Part shown: piece after piece, positions 8,872 to 17,233 of the stretch
How positions within the stretch are numbered: position 1 is the first letter of the stretch
Layout of the letters: each line of letters starts with the position of its first letter
Source of the DNA: Desulfovibrio sp.
Lineage (GTDB): Bacteria > Desulfobacterota > Desulfovibrionia > Desulfovibrionales > Desulfovibrionaceae
DNA length: 64,000 nt
Assembly (NCBI GenBank): GCA_022839785.1
Contig: JALHJW010000002.1
Location: 62,001 to 126,000 of the forward strand
Direction: 5' to 3'
Made by a program: the position numbers and the translations under genes
The notes under the pieces: model-generated
Database searches by the model: none
Told to the model about the DNA's origin: nothing
Seen by the model: only the letters and a program-made list of their open reading frames with translations

Positions 8872-10791
8872 CTAGGGTTGTGTGTCCGTGGGGGCCGGTC
8901 GCGCGGCGCACCCGCACCCGGCTGTGGAAATGTCCGGAGTCTGATGTCCGGAAACGGAAGCGTCGGATGCGCCTCCACCCATATTGCTCCCCGCCTCGCG
9001 GGCGGCAAAAGCCAGGAGCGGCTCCTTGCGGAAGCGCCGGTCCAGTTCGGGGTGGATGAAGCCGAATTCGCGCTTGCCCCATGCGTCCAGCCGCGCGGCA
9101 AGTTCCCCGGCGCGCGGGTCGTCCCCGGGCAACGCGGCCAGAGTCCTGGCGGCGGCGTCCGTGAGACAGCCCCCGGCCGCCGTGGAGGCCAGCAGCAGCT
9201 CCGCGCAGAAGGACCACATGCCCCAACGCCCGCCGTACCAGTTCACGCTCTCGCCCACGAAGACCTCGGGCCGCACGTGCATGGCGCGCTGCATGTGCCC
9301 GAGGCAGTCGAGGTAACCCGCCACGTCCCCCGCCGCGGCCAGGGGATGGAGTCCGGCGAGGTGATCGTGCCAGTACAGATGCATGGGCGTGGAGAGACGG
9401 GCCGCCGTGTCGGCCCGCTCGTGCGTCGGCGCTGTCGCGAGCGCCCGCGTCGTGGGATCGTGACGCGCCGCGTGAAAGAGCCCGGGGTCCGGTGTTCCCG
9501 TCGCGGCCAGCTTCTCCTCCAGCAGACCGCGCAGCGCCGGGCCGTGGCCGTTGTTCCCGGCAGCGGCGCGGTAGAACGTCAGGGCCTCGGCCTCGCAGCC
9601 GCAGGCGTCGTGCAGCAACCCCAGGCGGCGCTCGTCCAGGGAGCGCGACGCCCGCGCCATGCCCGCCAGACAGACGTAGTCGTCCCGCACCCTCGCCAGG
9701 GTGGCGTGGAAATTGGCCTCGGCCAGGATACGCTCCCGGCCCCGGCGGCCCATCTCGTCGCGGACCTCGGGGGCGAGGGAGAGCGCCCTGTCCAGGGTCG
9801 TGACGAGCCCGTCCAGGCCGCGCGGGGGCGTCACGAAACCGGTCTCGCCGTCCCGCACCCAGTATTCCACGGTGGCGGCGGGCGCGACCAGGGGGATGCG
9901 ACCGCAGGCCATGGTCTCCAGCACGGTTGCCGGGTTGTGGTCGTTGGCGTGCAGCGAAACCACCACGTCGGCCGTCGCGTAAAGGTCGGCCAGGGCGGCG
10001 TTGTCACGCAGGCAGTCGAGGAAGGTCAGGCGGTCCGCAATCTCGGGGCGGAGCGCCAGCGGTTCGAGATAGCGCGACTCGGGGGGCATGACGTGGCCGG
10101 TGACGAGGCAGTGGGCGTCCGTGGACAGCCGGGGCATGGCCTGCAACAGCAGATCCACGTTGGCGGGCAGGCTCGGCGTGCGGGAACTGAGCACGATCTT
10201 CCGGGCCGGATCCAGGCCGAGGCGCGCGCGCAGCCCGGCGCGCACGGACTCGGGCCGCGGCGCGAAAACCTCGGGATCGAGGCCCCAGGAGTGCCAGCGA
10301 GCCCGGGCCGGGTCCAGCCCCTGACCGGTCCACTCCTCCATGACCACGCGCGAGGAGAAGGAGACGATCTCGGCCGCCGCGCCGGAGCGCAGGTCGTCGA
10401 GGATCGCCCGGTGCCACAGGGGCGAGACCGGGTCGCGGCTGTAGACGAAATCCCAGATGGTGGTCATGCGCGGGACGGTACGGCAGAACATGCCGAGCAC
10501 GGCCGGAAAGTGGGTGGAATGGATGTGCAGCGCATCCGCCCCGAAGGCGGCGAGCTGCTCCTCCACCCAGGCCACGGCCTCCAGGGGGCGGGCGCGCAGC
10601 CCGGCGGGCAGCACCGCCACGCGGTACGGCAGGGAGCGGCCCTGCAGGTGCGCAGGAATGCTGTCGGTGATGACGAGCTGCTCCAGACCGAGGTCGGCCA
10701 GACCCTGGGCCCGGCGGGCGAGATGGCAGGAAACCAGCCAGCCGATGTGTGCCACGCGCGGCAGCGTCGAGCCCCTGCGCATCCTGCTCAT
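8872..10791 (-). CDS. Large GT4-type glycosyltransferase with extra C-terminal domain; first gene of glycan operon
   Basis: The product has 639 residues. The start was placed at ATG 10791, which has AGGAGGG eight bases upstream; the longer in-frame reading adds a Pro/Arg-rich stretch unlike a protein start. Residues 1-380 are GT-B: ADALHIHSTHFPAVLG, then a KIVLSSRTPSLPANVDLLL segment. After that come ADVVVSLHANDHNPATVLETMACGRIPLVAP and EYWVRDGETGFVTPPRG. The last 250 residues do not look like GT4. They begin with a helical, TPR-like part (LGLLHDACGCEAEALTFYRAA) and end in a Gly/Ser/Cys-rich tail. The extra domain may bind an acceptor or partner; this is inference. It is the probable promoter-proximal gene of the operon running to position 1. 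Confidence 0.82.
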   Translation of the reverse strand: MSRMRRGSTLPRVAHIGWLVSCHLARRAQGLADLGLEQLVITDSIPAHLQGRSLPYRVAVLPAGLRARPLEAVAWVEEQLAAFGADALHIHSTHFPAVLGMFCRTVPRMTTIWDFVYSRDPVSPLWHRAILDDLRSGAAAEIVSFSSRVVMEEWTGQGLDPARARWHSWGLDPEVFAPRPESVRAGLRARLGLDPARKIVLSSRTPSLPANVDLLLQAMPRLSTDAHCLVTGHVMPPESRYLEPLALRPEIADRLTFLDCLRDNAALADLYATADVVVSLHANDHNPATVLETMACGRIPLVAPAATVEYWVRDGETGFVTPPRGLDGLVTTLDRALSLAPEVRDEMGRRGRERILAEANFHATLARVRDDYVCLAGMARASRSLDERRLGLLHDACGCEAEALTFYRAAAGNNGHGPALRGLLEEKLAATGTPDPGLFHAARHDPTTRALATAPTHERADTAARLSTPMHLYWHDHLAGLHPLAAAGDVAGYLDCLGHMQRAMHVRPEVFVGESVNWYGGRWGMWSFCAELLLASTAAGGCLTDAAARTLAALPGDDPRAGELAARLDAWGKREFGFIHPELDRRFRKEPLLAFAAREAGSNMGGGASDASVSGHQTPDISTAGCGCAARPAPTDTQP

Positions 10792-11327
10792 GGCCGCGCC
10801 CTCCTGCTCCGGCTGCGCGTCAATGCGCTGACGTTTGCCGCCTCCCTGCCGCCGCAGGCCGGGACAGGGACCTGGGAACATATTCCGCGCGGGCGGCGGC
10901 CGGAAAAGATATGGTCAGGCTTCTGGCGCATCGTTTATTCACTTACCTAACGGAATTCTTTTCAGCTTGGCAACCGGCCAACGCCCGCCGTCCCGCCGCC
11001 GCAAGCCCCCGAGCCAGGCAAATTCTTCATCCCCATCCTATTTGCGTCTGCCTCGCGGACAGCCGGGACGGCCTTCTTCCGCCTGGAGGCCCCGAGAAAC
11101 GTTCATCAACCGAATGATCGGCCAAGGGACGGAAAACTTAAGGCATCCGTCAAAACCCCTCCCCGCGGCCGGGGGCGAACGTTTTTTTCAAGAACCGTGC
11201 CGCGCGTGGTGGGAAAATGCTTCACCCGGCAAACGGTCTGGACCAGTCCCGCCCCTTTCGGCTAGAACGGCGGCGAAAGGCCGCCGCCGCTTCGGAGCTG
11301 CGGACAACCGACCACCTAGGAGCGCCC
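10792..11327. other. 536-base intergenic region between divergent glycosyltransferase genes
   Basis: This region separates the leftward glycan operon from the rightward GT2 gene, so it should hold promoters for both. No convincing -35/-10 pair was found in either direction. On the minus strand TTGCCA near 10975 lacks a good -10 at the right spacing. A 7-bp hairpin (CGGCGGC, loop GAAAG, GCCGCCG) lies at 11268-11286 in the GT2 leader. A run of seven T at 11182-11188 follows a weak 5-bp CCCCG/CGGGG stem but has no gene upstream to terminate. No supported coding sequence is present. Confidence 0.5.
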
Positions 11328-12125
11328 ATGGCCCTCGTGAGCATCGTCCTGCCCACCTACAACCAGGCCCGCTACCTCCTGCCCTGTTTCGACGCCTGCT
11401 GGTTCCAGAGCTGGCCGGAGATCGAGATCATCATCGTGGACGGCGGCTCCACGGACGAGACCAAGGAGATCCTCGCGGGCCTGCCCCGGCTCATCGAGGA
11501 GCGCCGCGCCTCGCCCGTGCTCTGCGCGGACGAGGCGGGAAAGGCCGTGTGCAAGGAGTGCGCGAGCTACCTGGAGGACACCCACGCCGCGCACCCGCGC
11601 CGGGAGATCCGCATCCTCTCCTACGACGACAACATCGGCCGCAACGCCACCTACGAGGCGGGCTTCACGGCCGCCAGGGGCGAATTCTGCACCTACGTGG
11701 TGGGCGACGACCTGCCCCACCCCCACATGATCGAGGAGCTTGCCCTGGCCCTGATGCGCACCGGGGCGGACCTGGCCTACGCCGACTTCACGGTGGTGAC
11801 CGACGAGGGCCGCATCCTGCGGCTCGTGCGCAAGCCCGACTACTCCTACGAGGCCTGCTTCGCCGCCTGGTTCCACCTGGGCGTCTGCACCCTGCACCGC
11901 CGCGCCCTGCACGAGCGCTTCGGCCTCTTTCCCGAAGAGTACGGCATGGCCAACGACTACGCCTGGTATCTGCGCATGGCCCAGGGCGGGGCGCGCTTCG
12001 TCCACGTGCCCCGGGTGCTCTACTCCGTGCGCCACCACGGCCACGGCCCGGCCCTGCACGACGAGTCCGGCGGTCTGGCCCTCAAGGCCCGGGAATTTCT
12101 CCGCACCGGCACGCCCAACATCTGA
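11328..12125 (+). CDS. Glycosyltransferase, GT2 (GT-A) family, monocistronic
   Basis: The 265-residue product starts at ATG 11328, with TAGGAG seven bases upstream and the fold beginning immediately (MALVSIVLPTYNQARYL). GT2 features are IIIVDGGSTDET near 32-43, NIGRNATYEAGF, the metal-binding VVGDDLPHPHM, and GMANDYAWYLRMAQGG. No membrane segment is visible, so it would be a soluble or peripheral enzyme. It faces away from the glycan operon but probably belongs to the same surface-glycan function. A long bulged hairpin 15 bases after the stop separates it from the V-type ATPase operon. Confidence 0.88.
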   Translation: MALVSIVLPTYNQARYLLPCFDACWFQSWPEIEIIIVDGGSTDETKEILAGLPRLIEERRASPVLCADEAGKAVCKECASYLEDTHAAHPRREIRILSYDDNIGRNATYEAGFTAARGEFCTYVVGDDLPHPHMIEELALALMRTGADLAYADFTVVTDEGRILRLVRKPDYSYEACFAAWFHLGVCTLHRRALHERFGLFPEEYGMANDYAWYLRMAQGGARFVHVPRVLYSVRHHGHGPALHDESGGLALKAREFLRTGTPNI

Positions 12126-12139
12126 AACAAGGCCGGCCC

Positions 12140-12174
12140 GTTTCCGCGCGGGGGCTTTCCCCGCGGCGGGAAAC
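12140..12174 (+). terminator. Bulged hairpin between GT2 gene and V-type ATPase operon
   Basis: GTTTCC at 12140-12145 pairs with GGAAAC at 12169-12174. The inner GC-rich arms pair with two single-base bulges around a CTTT loop at 12155-12158. It lies 15 bases after the GT2 stop. A short GTTTTG follows about 10 bases later rather than a tight U-tract, so it could be a weak terminator or part of the operon leader. Confidence 0.4.
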
Positions 12175-12245
12175 TGTGCTAGGTTTTGCCGCATTGGCCG
12201 CCCTGCCCGCAAGGTGGAGGCCGCCGCCATTTCGGGGAGAATCCG

Positions 12246-12914
12246 ATGTCCGAGGAACTCAAAGATCTCATCGAGCGCATCCGCAGCGAGGGCGTGGCCG
12301 CGGCAGAAGCCGAGGCCGAGAAGATCCTGGCGGGCGCGAAGGCCAGGGCCGCGACCATCGTGCGCGAGGCCGAGGCCAAGGCCAGGGACATGGTCGCGAC
12401 GGCAGAGGCAGAGGCCCGCACCCATACCGAACGCAGCCGCGCCACCCTGCTCCAGGCCGCCCGCGACCTGCTGCTCTCGGTCAGCGAGGGCGTGGAGAAC
12501 ATCATGCAGGGCCTGGTGGCCGAGGCCGTGCGCGACTCCCTGGACACGGACTGCATCCGCCGCATGCTCATTGGCATCGCCCAGAACTGCGAACTGCTCA
12601 AGGGCGGGGCCGACATCGCGGTGCTGGCCGGGCCCGAGGACGTCAAGGAGCTGGTCCGCTTCTTCGCCGAACTCTACAAGCGCAAGCTGGCCGCGGGCAT
12701 CGAGCTGCGCACCTCCTCGGACATCCTGCGGGGCTTTCGCATCGCCTACAAGGACAAGGCCGTGTACCTCGACTTCACCGAGGAGGCCGTGGCCCAGGCC
12801 CTCACCCAGTTGCTCAGGCCCCACCTGGCCGAGATCGTGACCCATGCCGCGCGCTTCAGAAGCGGCGCGGCCGGGGTTTCGGGCAGCCTGGAGCGCGCGG
12901 GGGGCGCGGCGTGA
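12246..12914 (+). CDS. ntpE: V-type ATP synthase subunit E (peripheral stalk)
   Basis: The 222-residue product starts at ATG 12246, with GGGGAGA upstream. The first half is an Ala/Glu/Lys-rich coiled coil (AEAEAEKILAGAKARA, REAEAKARDMVATAEAEA). It forms the peripheral stalk that stops the catalytic head from rotating. The second half is the globular C-terminal domain, with IELRTSSDILRGFRI and a membrane-distal ALTQLLRPHLAEI. It is the first gene of the operon, in the order used by Chlamydia and spirochaetes (E, DUF2764, A, B, D, I, K). Its TGA overlaps the GTG start of the next gene. Confidence 0.85.
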   Translation: MSEELKDLIERIRSEGVAAAEAEAEKILAGAKARAATIVREAEAKARDMVATAEAEARTHTERSRATLLQAARDLLLSVSEGVENIMQGLVAEAVRDSLDTDCIRRMLIGIAQNCELLKGGADIAVLAGPEDVKELVRFFAELYKRKLAAGIELRTSSDILRGFRIAYKDKAVYLDFTEEAVAQALTQLLRPHLAEIVTHAARFRSGAAGVSGSLERAGGAA

Positions 12915-13474
12915 GCCTCTACTACGTCGTGGCCTCCCTGCCCCATCTCGCCTTCGGCGAGCAACCGCCGTTCCCGGAGGAGCGCTTCCGCTTCCTGCTG
13001 CGCGGCCTGCTGGACGAGGCCCAGGAACGCGATCTCGACTTGGTCCGCGCGGGCCTGCCCGGCGGCGACGACCCCTTTGTCGAGGAATGGGCCGAGACCG
13101 CCGCGGCCATCGCCGGAGCCCAGGCGGCGGCGCGCATGGCCCGCCGCTGCCGCCGCGGCGAGGACTGCCTGCAGCCCGCGCCTCCGGCCCACCCCGCGGC
13201 CCGCCGCGTGCAGGCCGCCTTCGAGCTGCACACCCCCCTGGAGACCGAACTGGCCGTGGACCGCATCCGCTGGTCCCTGCTCGACGAGATGACCCTGAAC
13301 CGCCACTTCGAGTTCCGCCAAGTCCTGGCCTACGCCGTGCGCCTGGCCATCCTGGAGCGCTGGGCCGCCCTGGACGAGGAGGCGGGCCGCGCCCGCCTCC
13401 TGGCCCTGGGAGAGGAGGCCGCGGCCGCCCCGCTGGCGGACCTGAACGCACGCAGCGCGAGGGCCGAGGCATGA
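12911..13474 (+). CDS. DUF2764 family protein, V-type ATPase operon component
   Basis: The 187-residue product is read from GTG 12911, which overlaps the subunit E stop (GTGA). The opening SLYYVVASLPHLAFGEQPPF is the recognisable DUF2764 signature. The rest is helical, with LRGLLDEAQERDL and LAVDRIRWSLLDEMTLN. DUF2764 genes occur between E and A in bacterial V-type operons that lack a normal subunit C. A role as the C-like neck that connects rotor and membrane sector is therefore plausible but is inference from synteny. It ends in an ATGA overlap with subunit A, so expression is tightly coupled. Confidence 0.8.
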   Translation: MSLYYVVASLPHLAFGEQPPFPEERFRFLLRGLLDEAQERDLDLVRAGLPGGDDPFVEEWAETAAAIAGAQAAARMARRCRRGEDCLQPAPPAHPAARRVQAAFELHTPLETELAVDRIRWSLLDEMTLNRHFEFRQVLAYAVRLAILERWAALDEEAGRARLLALGEEAAAAPLADLNARSARAEA

Positions 13475-15204
13475 GCGAGAACGTGGGCCGCGTCATCGGC
13501 GTCAACGGCAACATGCTGACCGTGGAGTTCTTCCGCCCCGTGTTCCAGAACGAGATGGCCTTCGCCGCTGTGGGCGAGGAGCGCCTGAAGGCCGAGGTCA
13601 TCCGCGTGCGCGGCCGCTACGCGGACCTGCAGGTCTTCGAGGACACGCGCGGCCTGTCCGTGGGGGACAAGGTGGACTTCTCGGGCGAGCTGCTCTCGGT
13701 GCAGCTCGGCCCCGGCCTGCTCACCCAGGTCTTCGACGGCCTGCAGAACCCCCTGCCCGCCCTGGCCGAGCGCACGGGATTCTTCCTGCAGCGCGGCCTC
13801 TATCTCGACGCCCTGGACATGAACCGCCGCTGGGCCTTCACGCCCGAGGCCCGGCCCGGGGACACGCTCCTGGCGGGCCAGCCCCTGGGCTCCGTGCCCG
13901 AAGGCATCTTCCGCCACAGGATCATGGTCCCCTTCGGCCTGACGGGCCGCCTCACGCTCACGGAGATCCTCCCCGAGGGCGAGTACACGGTGCGCGAGCG
14001 CGTGGCCCTGCTCACGGACGAGGCGGGCAGGGAGCACGAGGCCCTGATGATGCAGACCTGGCCGGTGAAGATTCCCATCCGCGCCTACGCCGAGCGGCTC
14101 AGGCCGCAAAAGCCCCTCTCCACCAAGATCAGGATCATCGACACCTTCTGCCCCGTGGCCGTGGGCGGCGTGTACTGCACGCCCGGCCCCTTCGGCGCGG
14201 GCAAGACCGTGCTGCAGCAGATCACCTCGCGCCACGCCGACGTGGACGTGGTCATCATCTGCGCCTGCGGCGAGCGCGCGGGCGAGGTGGTGGAGACCAT
14301 CCGCGAATTCCCGAAGCTCTCGGACCCCCGCACCGGCAAGAGCCTCATGGAGCGCACCTGCATCGTCTGCAACACCTCCTCCATGCCCGTGGCCGCGCGC
14401 GAGGCCTCGGTCTACACGGCCGTGACCATGGCCGAATACTACCGTCAGATGGGGCTGCACGTGCTGCTCCTGGCCGACTCGACCTCGCGCTGGGCCCAGG
14501 CCCTGCGCGAGATGTCCGGCCGCCTGGAGGAGATTCCCGGGGAGGAGGCCTTTCCGGCCTACCTCGAATCGGTCATCGCGGCCTTCTACGAGCGCGGCGG
14601 CCTGGTCCGGCTGCACGGCGGGGGCGTCGGCTCGGTGACCATCGGCGGCACGGTCTCCCCGGCGGGCGGCAACTTCGAGGAGCCCGTGACCCAGGCCACG
14701 CTGAAGGTCGTGGGCGCGTTCCACGGCCTGTCGCGCGCCCGTTCGGACGCGCGGCGCTACCCGGCCATCGACCCCCTGGAGTCCTGGTCCAAGTACGACC
14801 CCGTGGCCCCGCGCGAGCAGGTGGCGCTGGGCGACGGCTTCCTGCGCCGCAGCGCGGAGATCGGCCAGATGATGAAGGTCGTGGGCGAGGAGGGCACCTC
14901 CATGGAGGACTTCGTGGTCCACCTCAAGGGCGAGTACCTGGACGCGGTCTACCTGCAGCAGGACGCCTACGACCCGGTGGACGGCGCGACCTCCGAGGAG
15001 CGCCAGCGCCACGTCTTCGACCGCCTGCAGCGCATCCTGCTCACGGAGATGGATTTCCCGGACAAGGGCGAGGCGCGGGCCTTTTTCCAGCGCCTGACCC
15101 AGGCCACCCGCGACTGGAACCGCGCGGCCATGGACAACCCCCAGTTCGCGGCCCTGGAGGAGAGGATCATGCAGATGGCGGCGCAGGTGACGCGCTATGC
15201 GTAA
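13471..15204 (+). CDS. ntpA: V-type ATP synthase catalytic subunit A
   Basis: The 577-residue product starts at ATG 13471 in an ATGA overlap with the previous stop. The beta-barrel N-terminus is followed by the non-homologous insertion typical of A subunits. The Walker A site is GPFGAGKT at 239-246. CGERAGEVVE, LLLADSTSRWAQALREMSGRL and SPAGGNFEEPVTQATL follow. A subunits hydrolyse or make ATP in the A3B3 head. Length matches bacterial V/A-type enzymes (about 580). It overlaps the start of subunit B by 8 bases. Confidence 0.97.
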   Translation: MSENVGRVIGVNGNMLTVEFFRPVFQNEMAFAAVGEERLKAEVIRVRGRYADLQVFEDTRGLSVGDKVDFSGELLSVQLGPGLLTQVFDGLQNPLPALAERTGFFLQRGLYLDALDMNRRWAFTPEARPGDTLLAGQPLGSVPEGIFRHRIMVPFGLTGRLTLTEILPEGEYTVRERVALLTDEAGREHEALMMQTWPVKIPIRAYAERLRPQKPLSTKIRIIDTFCPVAVGGVYCTPGPFGAGKTVLQQITSRHADVDVVIICACGERAGEVVETIREFPKLSDPRTGKSLMERTCIVCNTSSMPVAAREASVYTAVTMAEYYRQMGLHVLLLADSTSRWAQALREMSGRLEEIPGEEAFPAYLESVIAAFYERGGLVRLHGGGVGSVTIGGTVSPAGGNFEEPVTQATLKVVGAFHGLSRARSDARRYPAIDPLESWSKYDPVAPREQVALGDGFLRRSAEIGQMMKVVGEEGTSMEDFVVHLKGEYLDAVYLQQDAYDPVDGATSEERQRHVFDRLQRILLTEMDFPDKGEARAFFQRLTQATRDWNRAAMDNPQFAALEERIMQMAAQVTRYA

Positions 15205-16573
15205 AATCTACCACCGCATCGACAACATCGCGGGCAACGTGATCATCCTGCAGGCCCAGGACGTGTCCTACGGCGAACTGGCCGCGGTGGCCGGCACGCG
15301 GGGGACCTCCCTGGCCCAGGTCATCCGCCTGGAGGGCGACCGCGTCTACCTGCAGGTCTTCGCGGGCAGCCGGGGCATCCCCACGGACGCCCAGGTGCGC
15401 TTCCTGGGGCGCGGCATGACCACCTCCTTCTCCGAGAACCTGCTCGGCCGCATCTTCGACGGCGCGGGCAGGCCGCGCGACAGGGGGCCGGAGATCAGGG
15501 AGAACCCCACGCCGCTGGGCGGCCCCCCGGTCAACCCGGTGCGCCGCGTCATCCCGCGCAACATGGTGCGCACCGGCATCCCCATGATCGACGTCTTCAA
15601 CACGCTGGTGGAGTCGCAGAAGCTGCCCATCTTCTCCGTGGCGGGCGAGCCCTACAACCAGTTGCTCGCGCGCATCGCCCTGCAGGCCGAGGTGGACGTG
15701 ATCATCCTGGGCGGCATGGGGCTCAAGTACGACGACTACCTTTTCTTCCGCGACCACCTGGAGGAACACGGCGCGCTCTCGCGGGCCGTGCTGTACGTGC
15801 ACACCGCGGCCGACCCCACGGTGGAGGCGCTGCTCGTGCCGGACATCTGCCTGGCCGTGGCCGAGCAGTTCGCCCTCTCGGGCAAGCGGGTGCTGGCCCT
15901 GCTCACGGACATGACCAACTTCGCCGACGCCATGAAGGAGATCGCCATCACCATGGAACAGATCCCCTCCAGCCGCGGCTATCCCGGCGACCTCTACTCC
16001 CAGCTCGCGGCGCGCTACGAAAAGGCCGTGGACTTCGACGGCGCGGGCTCCATCACCATCCTGGCCGTGACCACCATGCCCGGCGACGACGTGACCCACC
16101 CCGTGCCGGACAACACGGGCTACATCACCGAGGGCCAGTTCTATCTGCGCGGCGGCCGCATCGAGCCCTTCGGCTCGCTCTCGCGCCTCAAGCAGCAGGT
16201 CAACGGCAAGACCCGCTCCGACCACCGCACCATCATGAACACCATGATCCAGCTCTTCGCGGCCTACCGCGAGACCCTGGAGAAGCAGGCCATGGGCTTC
16301 CGCATGAGCGCCTGGGACAGGAAGCTGCTCAAGTACGGCAGGCGGTTCGAGAGCGAGATGATGGACCTGTCGGTGAACCTGCCCCTGGAAAAGGCCCTGG
16401 ACCTCGGCTGGGCCATCCTGGCCGACTGCTTCGCGCCCGAGGAGACGGGCGTCCAGACGGCGCTGATCGAGGCGTACTGGCCCGGGGAGGACGGTCCTGG
16501 AGCGGAGGGCTCCGGAGCGGACGGGTCCGCCCCCGAGGAGTTGGCGGACGCCGCGGCGGCGGCGGACGCGTAA
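15197..16573 (+). CDS. ntpB: V-type ATP synthase non-catalytic subunit B
   Basis: The 458-residue product is read from ATG 15197. It has the degenerate P-loop SVAGEPYNQLLARIA in place of a Walker A. LLTDMTNFADAMKEIA and IPSSRGYPGDLYSQLAARYEKA follow, as expected for the regulatory B subunit alternating with A in the head. The family core ends around IEAYWP. A 30-residue Gly/Ala/Asp/Glu-rich tail follows, ending in a run of alanines and looking disordered. A 54-base gap separates it from subunit D, the only real gap in the operon. Confidence 0.96.
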   Translation: MRKIYHRIDNIAGNVIILQAQDVSYGELAAVAGTRGTSLAQVIRLEGDRVYLQVFAGSRGIPTDAQVRFLGRGMTTSFSENLLGRIFDGAGRPRDRGPEIRENPTPLGGPPVNPVRRVIPRNMVRTGIPMIDVFNTLVESQKLPIFSVAGEPYNQLLARIALQAEVDVIILGGMGLKYDDYLFFRDHLEEHGALSRAVLYVHTAADPTVEALLVPDICLAVAEQFALSGKRVLALLTDMTNFADAMKEIAITMEQIPSSRGYPGDLYSQLAARYEKAVDFDGAGSITILAVTTMPGDDVTHPVPDNTGYITEGQFYLRGGRIEPFGSLSRLKQQVNGKTRSDHRTIMNTMIQLFAAYRETLEKQAMGFRMSAWDRKLLKYGRRFESEMMDLSVNLPLEKALDLGWAILADCFAPEETGVQTALIEAYWPGEDGPGAEGSGADGSAPEELADAAAAADA

Positions 16574-16627
16574 CGGACGCCGCGGCAAGGACCGACGGCT
16601 TTCCGGGAACCGTTTTCGGACGCAGAC

Positions 16628-17233
16628 ATGGCCAAGATCAAGCTGACCAAGAACGAGCTGAAGGCGCAGCGGGACGACCTGACGCGGTTCAGGCGCTTTT
16701 TGCCGACCCTGCAGCTCAAGAAGCAGTCCCTGCAGGCCGAGGTGCGCCGTCTGGCGCGCGAGCTGGCGGAGCGCAGGAAGGCCGAGGAGCGCGCCAGGAA
16801 CGAGATCGAGTCCTGGGTGCGGCTCTTTGCCGAGCCCTTCGACTTCGCGCCCTTCCTCGTCCTGGACGAGGTCAGGCTGGGCCAGGGCAACATCGTCGGC
16901 GTGGCCATCCCGGTGCTGGAGGCGGCCGTCTTCACGGCGCGCCTGCCCGACCCCTATGCCAGCCCGGGCTGGAGCGACGAGGGCGTGCTGGCCCTGCGCC
17001 GCCTGGTCCTGCTGCGCCTGGAGCGCGAGGTGCTGCGGCTGCAGCACGCCCTGCTCGGCGAGGAACTGCGCACCACCACGCAGCGCGTGAACCTCTTCGA
17101 GAAGGTCAAGATTCCCGAGTGCCGCGAGCGCATCCGCCGCATCCAGATCTTCCTCGGCGACCAGCAGACCGCTGCCGTGGCCCGCGCCAAGCTCGCCAAG
17201 GGCAAGACCAGCGCCCGGGAGTCGCTGATATGA
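16628..17233 (+). CDS. ntpD: V-type ATP synthase subunit D (central rotor stalk)
   Basis: The 201-residue product starts at ATG 16628 (MAKIKLTKNELKAQRDDL); no strong ribosome-binding site is visible. The N- and C-terminal helices form the long antiparallel coiled coil of the rotor shaft that turns inside A3B3. The C-terminal QRVNLFEKVKIPECRERIRRIQIFLGDQQTAAVARAKLAK is typical of V-type D subunits. Length matches the family. Its TGA overlaps the ATG of subunit I. Confidence 0.92.
   Translation: MAKIKLTKNELKAQRDDLTRFRRFLPTLQLKKQSLQAEVRRLARELAERRKAEERARNEIESWVRLFAEPFDFAPFLVLDEVRLGQGNIVGVAIPVLEAAVFTARLPDPYASPGWSDEGVLALRRLVLLRLEREVLRLQHALLGEELRTTTQRVNLFEKVKIPECRERIRRIQIFLGDQQTAAVARAKLAKGKTSARESLI

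Noticed and set aside
7894..10950. 1018-residue open frame on the plus strand
   Set aside because: It lies antisense to the epimerase and large glycosyltransferase genes, which have clear motifs and ribosome-binding sites. No recognisable domain.
11161..11188. Hairpin-like CCCCG/CGGGG followed by T7
   Set aside because: Only a 5-bp stem, 7 bases before the T-run, and no gene upstream on that strand, so not called a terminator.
11316..13601. 761-residue open frame on the minus strand
   Set aside because: It is antisense to the GT2 gene, V-type E and DUF2764, and very Gly/Pro/Arg-rich. It is a shadow.
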